DNA of 64,000 bases. Source: Dipteris shenzhenensis (taxonomy: Eukaryota > Polypodiophyta > Polypodiopsida > Gleicheniales). The DNA is taken from NCBI GenBank assembly GCA_047967505.1, contig CM106541.1. One strand, given 5' to 3'. Below the pieces are notes generated by a model. It did no database searches. It was not told where the DNA came from and was given only the letters and a program-made list of their open reading frames with translations. This document shows, in pieces, positions 25,260 to 37,142 of the stretch (within the stretch, counting starts at the first letter, position 1; each line of letters starts with the position of its first letter). A program made the position numbers and the translations under genes.

Positions 25260-26380
25260 ATTCTAGTTTTTTAAGGGTCATTGTTTGCTTTGGTATGGCC
25301 ATTTTTGGTGAGGTTCACGGAAATTTTTGTATATAGTTATCTTGCATGACCCATAACTTATGCATTTCTCAATGGAATTTGGAAAAACTGTCTTCATGTT
25401 GTAGTGCACATTCCAAACTTGAACATGAGACCAAAAAATTATGGAATAAGGATTTGGAATAAGGCCATTAAAGCATTACAAGTGTTATGTTGCATGTGAA
25501 GTATGCATCCTGAAGACTATAGGATATAGTAGTTTATTCAAAAACATCAAAATTTTGTTCTATACATACATGCAATCAAGTAACCATTCAAAAGTTCACT
25601 ACGTGAGCTTCTCCTTAACCCAAGGACATACCTAAATGAGAACATTAGGCATGGGTTAATGGGCCTTTAATGTTGTGCTAAAGTGATGTGCACCCATTTG
25701 AGGGCATGCTCCATAACTTTTTTTTGATTTGTTGAAAACCAAAATAGATTGAAAATTCGGAATCCAAACTAGTGGGACTACTGCATGGTGGTCTTAAAAC
25801 ATTGATAGTTGTTGATATTGGTATTTAAAAATGTGCAATTTGTGCATGTGCAAAGATCTTTTAATAAATCCAACATTATTTATAATTTTGAATTGTTTCT
25901 TTTTCCATGAAGTTGCTTGCTATATGGCTCATAAGCATGCCAAAAGTCATTGCATTTCATAATACATGGCATCACACTCAATAGCGTGCTCTTTGGCCGA
26001 TTTGTGTTTTGAAGCATTTTAGGCCACATTGCACTTGTTTGGGATATTTAATTCTGCTGACGTGTATCGCTCGAGGGGTGAAACCTGACGACTAAAGGAA
26101 TTTCTACTCCTATGAACTTTGAATTTTCACACCTCCTGCCCATCGAATCTTGGAATATTAAGTACTTACAACCTACCCCCACCTTGTAAATGCCCTGCAA
26201 CCCACATGCACCTCGACATGACCTTGCGCAAGCTTTGGTTTAGCATTGTCTTCTTTCAGGTAAGTTGTCTTCTATTTTTTGCTCACCTCACAAGTTAGCT
26301 TCTATGGGTATATTTTGGACTAATCGTGGCCACAGTGACAATGGCAACATGCAGCTCGCCACGGCTTGCAAGTGAAGCAA
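25260..26380. other. No gene recognised
   Basis: AT-rich sequence without long frames or recognisable domains. It precedes the transposase-like region on the plus strand. Confidence 0.5.
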
Positions 26381-26399
26381 ACAAAGGCTATGAGACAAG

Positions 26400-28480
26400 A
26401 ATGCTAAAAAGCCTGTTCAAGGCACAAGAAATAGATTGTGAGTCAAGAAAAGCAATGGCATGATATCAAAGCGGTAATGGAAGACAGTTTTGCAACATTT
26501 TGCGAAGGGAGAAACAAGGAGAAGAAAAAAGACTCCTTGCAGAGTAGCAATAGGAAGAAATTTCATATGCACACATTTGATCATTGCCATAAAAGCAAAA
26601 GCCACGAGTTGTGGTGTCACGATTGGTGGGAGCATTCAAGGCAGCAACATCAAGCCATTCAGGTGAATACCAGTCTCGAGTCTTCATAAGCTTTAGCCTG
26701 CATCCTAAAGTTTGTAGAGTAACAACCCTACCAACACCTCGGGAGATGCATACCCAAGAGGTAGCGATGCTCTCTAACCTAAGAAATGGCCTACAGAAAG
26801 TGAAAGGGGCACACAACTTAGATCAACTAGCTATAAAGAGGGTGACATTAGCTATGTTAGTATTCCCTAAGACAAAGGAGAAATGGCTTAGGTGCACAAT
26901 GTCAAAGATGTTGTCAATCAAAAGCACCAATGTGTCTCTTACAGATGAACGTGGGAGGAGAAGTAATGCATGATCATCCCGATCCGGAGAAGTCTGTGGG
27001 CTTCAACAGAATGCAAGAAAAGAAGAGACATCTTAAGAGTGGAAGTCATTGCTACAGTAATGACGTTTTGGCATGAAAATACGAGAGTTTCTCCAAATAA
27101 AAAGGACATATGTAAAAAGCAAACGGGACGCAAGGTGTTTGAGGAGCACATCATAGACATGCTTGATACAACATAGGTCAATGGTGCCTAAACCATCTTG
27201 GTGGTTGTTTGTGATTAAGCATTGGGAGAGTTTATTTGTTTCATTTCTTGGACTAAATGTGATTGTCCTAAACCAGCCCGGTGGTTGGAACATCATGCAA
27301 CCATAGGTTGGTTTAGCTCAAACATGATTATTCTGAAGTAGCATCGTTAAATAGACATTAGTTGTTGACCAGCCCGGTGGCATGGTTTAGCAAAAATCAA
27401 CAGCAATATATTTCGCAACTGAAAAGAAATATATTGTTATTTTACTAAACCATCCCAGTGGTTGGAACGTCATGCAACCGTGGCTACTTTAGTTCAATCA
27501 CTAGTTATATGATTGTCCTGAACCAACATGGTTGAATAGACATTAGTTGTTGACCAACTTGGTGGCAGCAGCACAGTTATGATTGAAATTGTGAAATTTA
27601 GAAATGAAAAGCAATATATCGTTATTTTCTAATTGTGAAATTCAAAAATGAAAAGCAATATACTTATTATTGTCTAATATGTGAAGTTGAGACCGTCAAG
27701 CTAAACCAATCCGATGGTTAAAATTATGGCTGTCCTAAACCAGCCCGGTAGTTGAAATTGTTAATGTCCTAAACCAACCCGATGGCTGACTATCCTAAAC
27801 GTGTCCTAAACCAGCCCCATGATTGAAATTGTGATTGTCCTAAACCGGCCTAATAGTTGTGATTGAAATTATGATAAATCGGCCTGGTAGTTAAAATTGT
27901 GATTGTCCTAAACCACCGTGGTGGTTGAAATTTCTTTGCTTCTAATAGCTTGATTAGTTCAATTTAGATTCATTATATACTTAAATTAGACTGCATTTTT
28001 GATGTATAATTTTTTATCTTGTTTAGTAGTGCAAAAAGGGGGCTCACTGTCTTGTTGTTCCATTTAAAAGAGGGCTCATTGTTCTATTGTTCCCACATGT
28101 TGGGTCAGCAGACGGAGTTGTATCTCAAGTTTATGGATCAGAACCCTGGCATTTCAAAAGGGCAAAGGAGCTTTAAGCATTCTAAGCCCTAGTACATCTG
28201 GAAACTCAAAGATAGGAATGTTTGTTGTTGCAAAACACACATAGACTTTGACCTAGCCTGGCAAGCTATGAATGACTTGAGATCTGTTCGTGTTGGAGCA
28301 TTGCTTCATGGGGATCAATGCTTATGTCTCCCCGATGAATGTGAAGTCTATAGGCCACATGAATCCTCATCATGTGTTGCAAGGGAGAGCAAGTTCTGTA
28401 GCCTAAGGTCTCTATGGGAGCAAGTGGTTTGTCCAAAGGGAGACCGTGAGTGGCCCCCACATTGAATGCATTCGTGGCAC
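26400..28480 (+). pseudogene. Transposase-like gene, N-terminal half, with intron
   Basis: Plus-strand frames 26,611-26,973 and 26,970-27,176 end in VMTFWHENTRVSPNKKDIC and then EEHIIDMLDTT. A TAG at 27,174-27,176 stands where the exon ends. A GT...AG intron is inferred at 27,177-28,111, after which reading resumes TELYLKFMDQNPGISKGQRS, then WKLKDRNVCCCKTHIDFD (to about 28,465). The CCC...H cluster and the SPNKKD motif recall, from memory, a poorly classified family of plant transposase-like proteins; this is an inference. Frames contain stops (TAG at the exon 1 end, another before WKLKD). The copia LTR at 28,485 interrupts it. Confidence 0.5.
27180..27935. repeat. Tandem palindrome array, AACCAGCCCGGTGGTT
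   Basis: About a dozen variants of CTAAACCAGCCCGGTGGTTG occur between 27,182 and 27,930, often followed by GAAATTGTGATTGTC. The core is nearly self-complementary (AACCA...TGGTT). In the 5' half the unit is longer and includes CATGCAACC; in the 3' half it shortens to about 30-40 bp. The array lies wholly within the inferred intron of the transposase-like gene. Confidence 0.8.
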
Positions 28481-28484
28481 ATGA

Positions 28485-28683
28485 TGTTGAGAGACCACAC
28501 TCAACATTATGTGATTACATGTGCATAGCACTAACACAGAGAGTGCTATAAAGGAAAGGGTTAGATGCCCTAACCCTAAATGGGTTTGTATATATTCTAC
28601 ATTTTCAACTAAATCTAGTGTACAGTTAGTCATTTGCGGTATTAGTTGTGCCCTCTCTCCTCATCTCCACTCTTCTCCTCTCC
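28485..28683 (+). mobile_element. Copia LTR (copy 3), truncated at 3' end by MITE
   Basis: Starts TGTTGAGAG and follows copy 1 closely through CTCCACTCTTCTCCTCTCC, where it stops and the MITE end TGGGGCACC begins. The missing part is the last ~18 bp and the primer site. The LTR start also marks the end of the transposase-like reading frame. Confidence 0.85.
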
Positions 28684-28850
28684 TGGGGCACCAACTCAAT
28701 ATGTATTATGTTACTACCCTCGTCCAAAATCCAAGGTATGGGGGGACAAGGTCCATATAGAATATGCATGGATTTCGTTAAAAATTTTCAAATATGCAAG
28801 GGTGAAATATGAAAATCTCATATCACCCCTCCCTTAAGATGTGAGGTCCA
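28684..28850 (+). mobile_element. MITE-like repeat, partial copy B
   Basis: Begins TGGGGCACCAACTC and is closely similar to 46,889-47,040, sharing CTACCCTCGTCCAAAATC and ATTTTCAAATATGCAAGGG segments. Similarity fades after about 28,850, where G-rich runs occur. The right terminal repeat was not found. Confidence 0.75.
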
Positions 28851-30020
28851 AGGGGGGGGTCTTTTGGATGGGGGGGGAGGGGTAGAACAAACGTACGGAA
28901 TAAAAATAGGGTTAAGGGTTCCAAACCCAACAAATTTTTTCCCTTTTGAACCCAGGCTATCTTGTAGATATACTAGGTATGGATATGTAATTTCAGCCCA
29001 AAAGATGCCCTGCATGATATTCGACATCATCAAATTTGCCGCTATCATTCCAACCAGGTTCTCGGCTCATTTCTTCGAGCAAAATGTCCTTTGTGATAAC
29101 ATTGGTTGAAAGGCGACTAGAAATGAGCTGCCAATTCATAAGCAGAGCAAGAACGAGAGTCCTTGAGGATAGACCAAGCCTCTTGCAAGCTGAGGAAGTG
29201 AGAAGGATTAGGAGGAGGGAGGGTGAACTTGTCGGGTGTAAGGCAAGAAGAGTGGGGAGGTAACAAGCTCAGAATTGAGCATAGGGGGGCATCCTCTAAA
29301 ACCTGCGAGCGGCTCTTCTACTCTCTTGATGACTAGCCTCTCCAAGATCAAGCTCTAATGACTCGCAACCTAGCACCTTTGCTCCATGCTTCAAAAGGTC
29401 TATTTGAGAGGTTGAACCCTATCTTATATTCCTCATATCCCCACCAACCTTCTCTCACAAGGAGTAGCTTTGGAGTGGAGGCTCCATTAGCATTCCTTCA
29501 AGAACATGAGTCACCGTGACTACAAATTCCTACAAAAGGATGATAATCCATGATAACATTAGAAAAATACACAACTACATCATTATAAGTAGTGCTTCAT
29601 GACTAAAACAGTCCAAAGATACATATCGTGTAGGTTGTACCCTATGCTTCCTTGCTCCACCACCATATGCCAAACTCTCCATTGGTTGCACAAGCTTAAT
29701 CTTATGCTTGTAGACTAAATGGGTTCTTTTTTAGTCTTTCTAACCTCCTAGTTTATGTAGCAAGCTATTTTTGGAGGGACAAGTCTCTTTCAACAATTTG
29801 TTCTTATCACCAATTAATTTTGTGATTGTCTCTTTCTTGCAAAGATCTTGGATTGCATTTCATTTTCCTTCTCTTTCTTGCAAAGATCTTGGATTGCATT
29901 TCATTTTCCTTTTTCCTACTTTTATCTTCTTCTTGGGAGTATATAGCACAATCAAGACCTATTCCAAATAGGTTCTCATTTGATGTAGCAAGAGGTATCT
30001 CTTCCTTACAGTAGTATACT
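28851..30020. other. No gene recognised
   Basis: Contains only short frames. A perfect ~41-bp tandem duplication around TCTTGCAAAGATCTTGG is at about 29,830-29,911. Confidence 0.5.
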
Positions 30021-31520
30021 CCTTATCAAACCCTCGTAATTCTATCTTTAGAGAGTGTGGGATTCCCATTAAGATGATGTACCAATGTGGACTTGAAGAG
30101 AGCATTACCATTAGTGCCAATACCTAAGTTCACTGCTTCTTCTTCATCTAGGGGGGAATCTACTAAAATATTGATTTCACTTATGGAGGCATCATTGTCA
30201 TTGTCCTCTATTTTTGACACATGATCTGCTTGTAAGTCTTCTTCTTGGGAATCAAATTCTTGTGCATATGCATCTGTAAATCCAGCTAACCAAGTTTGTA
30301 GCCACCACTTCAATTCCTCACCCTTTGGCTTCATATGCAAATGTTCATACATTGCATGAGCAATTTTCAATCCCTTTCTTTAAAGCTTCGATGATTTATC
30401 ATCACTTTAGACACAATCATAGTCTTAGAGATTAGCTTTCGGCACAATCTGTTTGAGATTCAATTCCCTCTAAATGTGTTCTTGCTTCTTGTGTGACCTT
30501 GTAAATAAGGGACTATCCTCTTTACACTCAAGCTTGTTTAGTCTATCAGCACTATGTAGCATATCCATCAAGTCATAAGCACATTCTTGTCCCACCATGC
30601 TTCCAATCTTACTGAAGAATATTTCAATTGCATCCAATCTTATGAGATGTAAAGGGCACCTAAAACTTGGAAAAAGTTCTATAAAGTGCTTTATTAATAA
30701 GACCACAAAATGGCATGAGATCTATACATCTAAGAGAGCCTCCTTAGTTATGAAGTTTCTATTCAATGTATAGTGTATGATGAACAATCCAAGACCTCCA
30801 AACCTGGAAGAATCCACAAGGCTCAAGTGTGGAGATAGGAAGATGTCAATGTAGTGTCTAGAAATTTCAATATAAGCTTATGTTCCCAACATGCTCCTCT
30901 CTTTTCTATGCATTCCATTTGCCAATTCTCCTAAACACCATTGCACTTGTCTACTACATACCCTAGAGCTCCAGTCAAATTTTGGTAGTCATCTCATCTA
31001 ATAGTTTCCTCTCTTAGCATATGCTTGTCAATGAAAAAAGCATCATAATCATACACATTATAACATGATTTAAGGTAAGCCAAACATTGCCAAAAGCCAA
31101 CTGACACTTAGGCTTATCAAGAACATTGACTAATGTTTTTCCATTATGTACAAAGTCTTGATCATGTAGTCCATAAACTTCTCAATAATTTGACCAAGCG
31201 TGGGCTTTAGATTCTCATTCCATAAGCTACAATGGCATCCCATTGCTTGCAAACAAAGCTTGCATCAAATTGACTGCAAGTGCAATGAAGTGCAACAACC
31301 AAGCATGGGAGTGCATCATGTAATGGGTTAGCAAGGAAAACTCATGCAAGTCCACCAATGACACAATTTTGGGCACACATCAATAATATTCTCATATCCC
31401 TTTTGTCATTCTCCCACTTTGATCATGCATGTAGTCATACACTCAGGATCATTTGATTTATATCCATCAAAACCCACGAGCGTATCATCCTTTGGATTCC
31501 ACCTACAAGCAATTCTGAGC
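30020..31520 (-). pseudogene. Transposase-like gene, C-terminal half
   Basis: On the minus strand, pieces run in order from about 31,500 to 30,026: WNPKDDTLVGFDGYKSND, then NPLHDALPCLVVALHC, then RNFITKEALLDV, then HFVVLLIKHFIELFPSF and LDAIEIFFSKIGSMVG (30,706-30,470), and the acidic end (30,370-30,026). The ILxRLD...FFS-type block resembles the C-terminal part of DDE/RNase H-like transposases such as hAT or P element relatives, though the exact superfamily is not certain. Frameshifts and stops separate the pieces. It may be the other half of the protein type encoded at 26.4-28.5 kb. Confidence 0.5.
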
Positions 31521-32590
31521 ATGAGTCAGTAAGCTCATTTGCAATTCTCTTTAATTAAAAAGAAATTTTAGATTAAGAAAATTATTGTCATAAAAAAGAG
31601 CTTGATATTACCTTATCCTCTTCTTTATGGAAATTTCATCTTCCACCAAGATGAAGGGAATCTTTGACACGATCCTATGCTTTTCTCTATCCTTTCCATA
31701 AATTTCAGCAATTGCATTAAAAATATACACATGTATGCCTGGTACAAATTGGGTGGTAAGTCTTTCCCCTTGCTTTGTTGTTGATTAACAAGGTCCATTG
31801 AGATTGGAACTCAAGAAGTCATGTAGCATTGGACCTTCCCACATTCTTGTTGCCTCAAATAGTGCCTTTGTATTCTCACTATATCTTCGTCCTAAACTTG
31901 ACTTGTTTATGTTTGTAGCAAAATCTTGTAGAAAGTCCATAAGGCAACTCTACTACCAAATTTTCCCAACCTATGGGCTTAAATTACATTGTTGCAAAGT
32001 CTATTTATATCCTTTTGATTGTTGAGAGACTCTATGATGGCTTCTCTTAAAGTCTAGTCTTATTGAGAGGCAACCCTCTGGCAACTTGAGACTTTGCCCA
32101 CCATAGCTGCATAGAAAGATCTCTTGCTCATATTTTAGCAAAAATAGTTGCATTTCTAAGTTCACTCTTTGTAAGAAAATCTAGTTTTATTCCACAACTA
32201 GCAACCCTATAACCTCTCTTGTTATAAACCTTCTCTTCTCTATACAATCTCATTCTAATGTTGGCAAGTTTTAACTGTCCCCTTGCGAATTTATGTTGGC
32301 AAATTTATGTGTCATGTGAAGCCTTCAAACGGTTTCTCATCTTGTGAAGTTTACATTCAACTTATGTGAAGAAAGCATCCATCCATATAAATTTCATTAC
32401 CTCCTTTATGTAATGTTTCCTTAACATGAAGCTCTATAAACCAGTTCTTTCCACCACATTGATAATCTAAGAATGATTGAAACCAACTTGGTTCTCAAGT
32501 GTGCACATAGAACACATCTCCTAATGAGAAGGAGAAAGAAGAACCAAACTGAAGCAAAGTCCCTAGTCAATAATGCCCACTTGCAAATAA
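31521..32590. other. No gene recognised
   Basis: AT-rich DNA, possibly the 5' part of the minus-strand transposase-like remnant, but no motif could be read with confidence. Confidence 0.4.
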
Positions 32591-33090
32591 TGATCCTCTG
32601 GCTTGGCTACATCATGCATCTATGCCATGCTTCACGTGGCACAAGACCACCTATATCGCACAACCTTTTGATGCAGCTTTGCGTCTTGCCATCGGGAAGT
32701 GCACTCATGATGATCATGAAAATTCAAGGTTGGCTTGGAGCAACCACCACGCTAGTTCTTGGCATAATAATGAGACAAAATTGATCATTTTGAATACCAT
32801 AGAGCTCGACACACAGTAGCTCTGCCCTACTTTGTGTAGCGTAATCTCTGGACTGGCTACATTGGTTAGCTTTGCTCTATGTCATGTAGCACAATCTTTG
32901 GCCTTACTACATCATGCAACTTTATCATGCTTTGCACAGTGCAATCTTTTACTGATGACATGCCTCATCACCTAGCCCTTTGCTGCATCTTTGCCACCTA
33001 TCACCGGGTAGTGCACTCATGGTAGATCATAAAAATTCAAGGTTTTCTTGGAGTGGCCGCCGTGCTAGTTCTTGGAGTTATGGAGTTACC
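32590..33090. repeat. Diverged ~313-bp direct duplication
   Basis: The segments around 32,590-32,765 and 32,900-33,080 share GCTACATCATGCA, AGTGCACTCATG (32,697 and 33,010), AAAATTCAAGGTT and GCTAGTTCTTGG blocks in the same order. Divergence is large. No coding frame is conserved between the copies. Confidence 0.65.
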
Positions 33091-33250
33091 TATTTTTACT
33101 TATTATAGAAGGAGATTTATGATGACCACCATGCTGGCAAACATAAGGAGATCTATGACAAACATACGAAGATCTATGACAACCACAACATTGGTTCTTG
33201 GAGTTATATATTAGTGAACCAAGGAAAATTTATTTCCTTATGCAACCAAG

Positions 33251-33417
33251 GAAAATTCAATTGTCGATATGGCCCTTGAGGGGTCCCCTTTAGGAGTAAG
33301 GGCCATATCGACATGCCATATCTATTTAGTGGCATCCTGAATATTGTATAACACATGTCGATATGGCCATTGCACCTAGAGGGGACCCTCAAGGGCCATA
33401 TCGTCAATTCCATTTTC
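33251..33417. mobile_element. Fold-back element or hairpin, arms ~67 bp
   Basis: The left arm (33,251-33,318) and the reverse complement of the right arm (33,352-33,417) align almost end to end, sharing CGATATGGCCCTTGAGGG and GGCCATATCGACATG blocks. The loop is about 34 bp. Each arm also contains a smaller inverted repeat (TCGATATGGCC / GGCCATATCGA). This is typical of a short MITE, and the transcript of either strand would fold into a long hairpin. Confidence 0.8.
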
Positions 33418-33519
33418 TAAAAGTTTAATTATATTTTTCTAGATGCATCTCCATGCATCCACCAAGGTGGGTTGTTAGAGCTATTTTAATGTTATTTTGG
33501 TCCTAAACCAAGGAATTGA

Positions 33520-33690
33520 AGTGAAGTTCTTTCACCTCATAGAAAAGAAGACAAAGTGTGAAACAAAGTTCTTGAGGGGCAATACAAAAGACTCCACTCT
33601 ATTCAAAAGTGAAGTTCTTTGTCCTCATAGAAAAGAACACCATGTTCTTTGTCCTCATAGAAAAGAAGACCAAGTGTGAAACAAAGTGCT
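33520..33690. repeat. Short interspersed direct repeats
   Basis: The phrase GTTCTTTGTCCTCATAGAAA occurs twice in tandem (33,613 and 33,643 areas), with a third related copy at 33,525. AAGTGTGAAACAAAGT is repeated at about 33,556 and 33,673. No gene. Confidence 0.75.
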
Positions 33691-34484
33691 TGCAAGGAAA
33701 TGGCTACATGTTTCTTCTCTAAAAGGAATCATTCTACCCTAGGAGGAGAAAAGGCCTAGTGTGGCTTTGTGCTGATAATTTAGAGCACACTTGGTATGGG
33801 GATCAAAAGAACTTATACAACTATAACTTCTAGACTATTGGGACGTTGAGGTGGCAACAAATATCACATCTTCAAAGTACTGGGTTCAAGATAGAAAATG
33901 GAAAATCTCCTTAGGTGGACTAAGTGTCTTCAAATGTATCCAACATAACATATCCTCCACTCTTGTAGTCTCATAGATCCTTGGAGAAAAATGAATTCAT
34001 AATACACCTAGGCTAGTGCTACAAGATCCTACAAATGGAGACATGGAAGCATGCCTTGTTCTTCAATGCTTGTCCAAAGGTGGTTAAGAGTCAATTAGTA
34101 AATTGTTGTTGCTTTGTTGATTATTTGAGTGCACGGTCTTTGCTAGGATGCTTGCTAGAATGCTTGCTATGTGTGATTCTTTTAACCAGTCGATGTCGGT
34201 GTCTCCAAGTATAGTGGTTGGGCTATATGTATCTATTACTGCTAGGATGTCTTGAAAGATGTGCACAAAATGATGGATCCTTGCCTTTGGCAATTTTTAC
34301 GCTCCTACTATGTGTAGCTCACATTTGCCAGGTTTCTATCTATCTTTTACTCTCATGCATCACATGCCCATGTCTCATGGTATCTCTTTGTCGATTCTAG
34401 GACACATTACTTACCGAACTGCAATTACAGACAAAACTGCCATAAGAAGGTGAATCACATCTTTTGGCAAATGTTTGAGCGCTT

Positions 34485-34900
34485 GTGAATTCTTTAAAGG
34501 AGCTTAGAACAAGTCACAACCTATGTCTGATCCATAGCAACTACACTAAATTTCCTAAAGAAAACACGCTTTCCCCTCTAGAATGCAATTTCAACAGAGT
34601 GTATAATTATAAATGCAGAGGAATGCATGCAATTACCTTGGGAGAGGGAAAAATTGAGCCTCTACAACATTTTGTGTCTCACATTGTGTATTGCAAAATT
34701 GTGAAGGAGTGTGAAAACATCTATGATGTGCACATTAGGATGGAGCTACTATGTAGGTGTCCCTATTTCCAAAAAAGGGAGCTTGCGAAAAGCCCATACA
34801 AAACTTGCAAGAATTCGTGTTATCTATTCATACATGTTTGGTGTTGCATAAGACCAAAGATATGTTGATTGATTCACTAGCCAACCCTTTCAAGCATGTA
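34485..34900 (+). pseudogene. SWIM-type zinc finger-like fragment
   Basis: A 127-codon frame contains CRCPYFQKRELAKSPYKTCK, resembling the CxC...CxH SWIM motif found in Mutator-like transposases and FAR1-type proteins. The histidine is replaced (CKNSC instead of CKH). Reading continues after a stop to about 34,900. The frame has no recognised N-terminal domain. Most likely a transposon-derived relic. Confidence 0.4.
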
Positions 34901-35429
34901 GGTTGCCTCAATACTTAGTTGGCCAAGAATCAACATGTTGTGAACTAATCCACATCTCTTGATATGCTCAACAATTTTATGCTATATTATGCTTAGTTTG
35001 GTTGAGTCCAACGATGTATTTTGGGTTGGATAACCATTCCTCTTTGGTACTATTGAGTCAGTTCTTTTTTTAACAAAAGTGAATGTGTCACTTATATTAA
35101 GAGGGAGGTTGTCCTAGAAAAAGACGTATAAAAGTTGGCCAATGAAAGGGGTGGATTGTTCATAACCTATGCTAAAAAAAGAAAACTTAACATCTAGGAA
35201 GAACAGAATAATCATCCAATAAGAATAGACCCAACGAGAGAATATGCTTACTTATGAGCATGCCTAGGTCCATTAAGGTAAGGCAACAACATTTGATGCA
35301 TCAAGGAAATCCTTCAAGTTCCTATAAAAAACCAAAGGCTAGCTAGTTCCAACCCTCCACACTACTAGCATCATCAATGCATGGAGGTATGGACAACACG
35401 CGAGACAACATAGATGGGAGCCTAGTCAA

Positions 35430-36200
35430 GTCACCCATTCAAGATAGAATCCACTTGCAGCTAAGTGAGAAGCAAGAAGTTAATACCACTTTCCAAATTG
35501 AATACTCTATGAGACTACAAACCCTGTAGGCTATATATCCTAGGAATAGCCATAATGAATGCCAAGCATTTTTCATTGCACTACCACAAAGCGAACATGC
35601 CATATTGACATCCATCAATCTAGAAATATGACCACATAAGTCAAAGAAAGCTAGCCTTCTTAGCATGACACCATTCCAAATCTCCTTCAAATGATCCTTC
35701 CATGACCTTGTCACCTTCTATAAATTCTACTTATCTAATAAACTTTTGTAAACCTTTCTTGTAGAGATTTTGAAGCAACCTTCATTTCCTACCACACCAT
35801 TGGTTAATATGATAGTTAGAAGAGGCATAATAAGGACATAAAATCTCTTGCATTGAGCCCAAACTAGTCATGAAGATCCATCAATCAAAGGTTTCTAAAA
35901 TGTGCAACCCCTATCCCACATCTTGGGCTAGAAGCATACACCTTTCCTTTGTAGAGCCTAGGCCCAAGTTAAATCCATCAACATAACTTGTTTCCCTCCT
36001 TCAATTACTTCATAGCTTCACAAAATGTTTTCATGGAGGCTAGCATCATTATTAAATCTAGTCTTACCCTTCTAGCTAAGCAACTTCCCACAAGATTTCC
36101 AGATCTTCATGAGTCTTGAAATAAAATTAGACTTACAAATCTTAGTAGGGAGCCACAACATCAGCTTGTCATACTAGGATAATTCTTACCAAGTGCGAGC
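35430..36200 (-). pseudogene. LINE-type zf-RVT region fragment
   Basis: The minus strand reads KSLLDK, WKDHLKEIWNGVMLRR, LAFFDLCGHIS, then MACSLCGSAMKNAWHSLW. This corresponds to the reverse-transcriptase-associated zinc-binding region at the C-terminus of plant LINE proteins (pattern LxxRG...CxLCG...E..HL). The final histidine position is kept as WHSLW. Upstream patches such as LPTKICKSNFISRLMKIWKS may belong to the same element. No reverse transcriptase core is seen. Heavily decayed. Confidence 0.45.
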
Positions 36201-36732
36201 GAAGTGCCCATAAACGTGGCCACACAAGTGGATAAAACTTGCAATTTAGTAGCATATATACTTCCCATTATCCCATTAGCATCAAGATGGTAGTGGTGGA
36301 ATGCATTCTTTAAACTACTTTAGGTTCAATCAATTCTTCCAAAGTCCTTGAACTAGATAAGTAAACTAAGCCTACTCTAAAGAAGGAAATCTACCACAAT
36401 CATCCTAAAGCAAATAGGTAAGATATTGAGTGCAAAGAGGCTGACAATTAGGCAAGGCTAAGAGTAGCTAGGGGGTATGAGAGCCTTAAGTAGGGGGATG
36501 GGTCTAAATGAATAGGGAATGGGGAAATAATGGACATGAATTTCTTAAGCCAGCATTTCAGAGGATTCTTTGCAAATATCTTTGCCTTTCTACATTATCT
36601 TGGGTTTCATCACTACAAGGCATAGGCCATTTTCCGACGAAAATACCGATGCTTTTTATATTAATTTTTTTTTTCACGGGCGCAAACATCGCTATAAGTG
36701 TCGCTAAAAGCATCGAAAAAGGACCGTTGCTA

Positions 36733-36860
36733 TGAAGCATCGCTATATAGCGACACTGGCAAACGTCGCTATATAGCGACACTAAAACGTCGCTATATAG
36801 CAACACTGTTAATCGTCGCTATATAGCGACATTGGTAAACGTCGCTATATAGTGACGATT
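36733..36860. promoter_or_regulatory. Left subterminal palindrome array of CACTA family 1
   Basis: Five copies of CGCTATATAGCG, four exact or one base off, start at 36,741, 36,767, 36,791, 36,817 and 36,843, a regular spacing of 24-26 bp. In En/Spm elements subterminal repeats bind the accessory protein TNPA and are needed for excision; the same role is inferred here. The ~25-bp phasing corresponds to about two and a half helical turns. Confidence 0.85.
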
Positions 36861-37142
36861 AACAGAAGTAAAAAAAAAGGGTTAGTGGGGCTAAACAGGG
36901 CTTCCTTTTGGCCCTGTTTAGCCCCACTAATCCTTTTTTTTTTGTAATTACAAAACAAAGTTTTTTAATAATAAAATTTCCCTTGTGAAAAGGGTGATAC
37001 AAAATCGTTCTTGTGAAATGATGAGCAACAAAAGCATATACATGTCGGACATATACAACATTGTTTGTAACAAAATTACCCTTTCGAAAGGGCGATACAA
37101 AATTGCTCAAACGAGCGGATATACAAAATGCTACTACCACTA

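Noticed and set aside
36739-36857. Simple AT-rich microsatellite
   Set aside because: The units are exact palindromes at constant spacing near a CACTA end, so they are treated as subterminal binding repeats.
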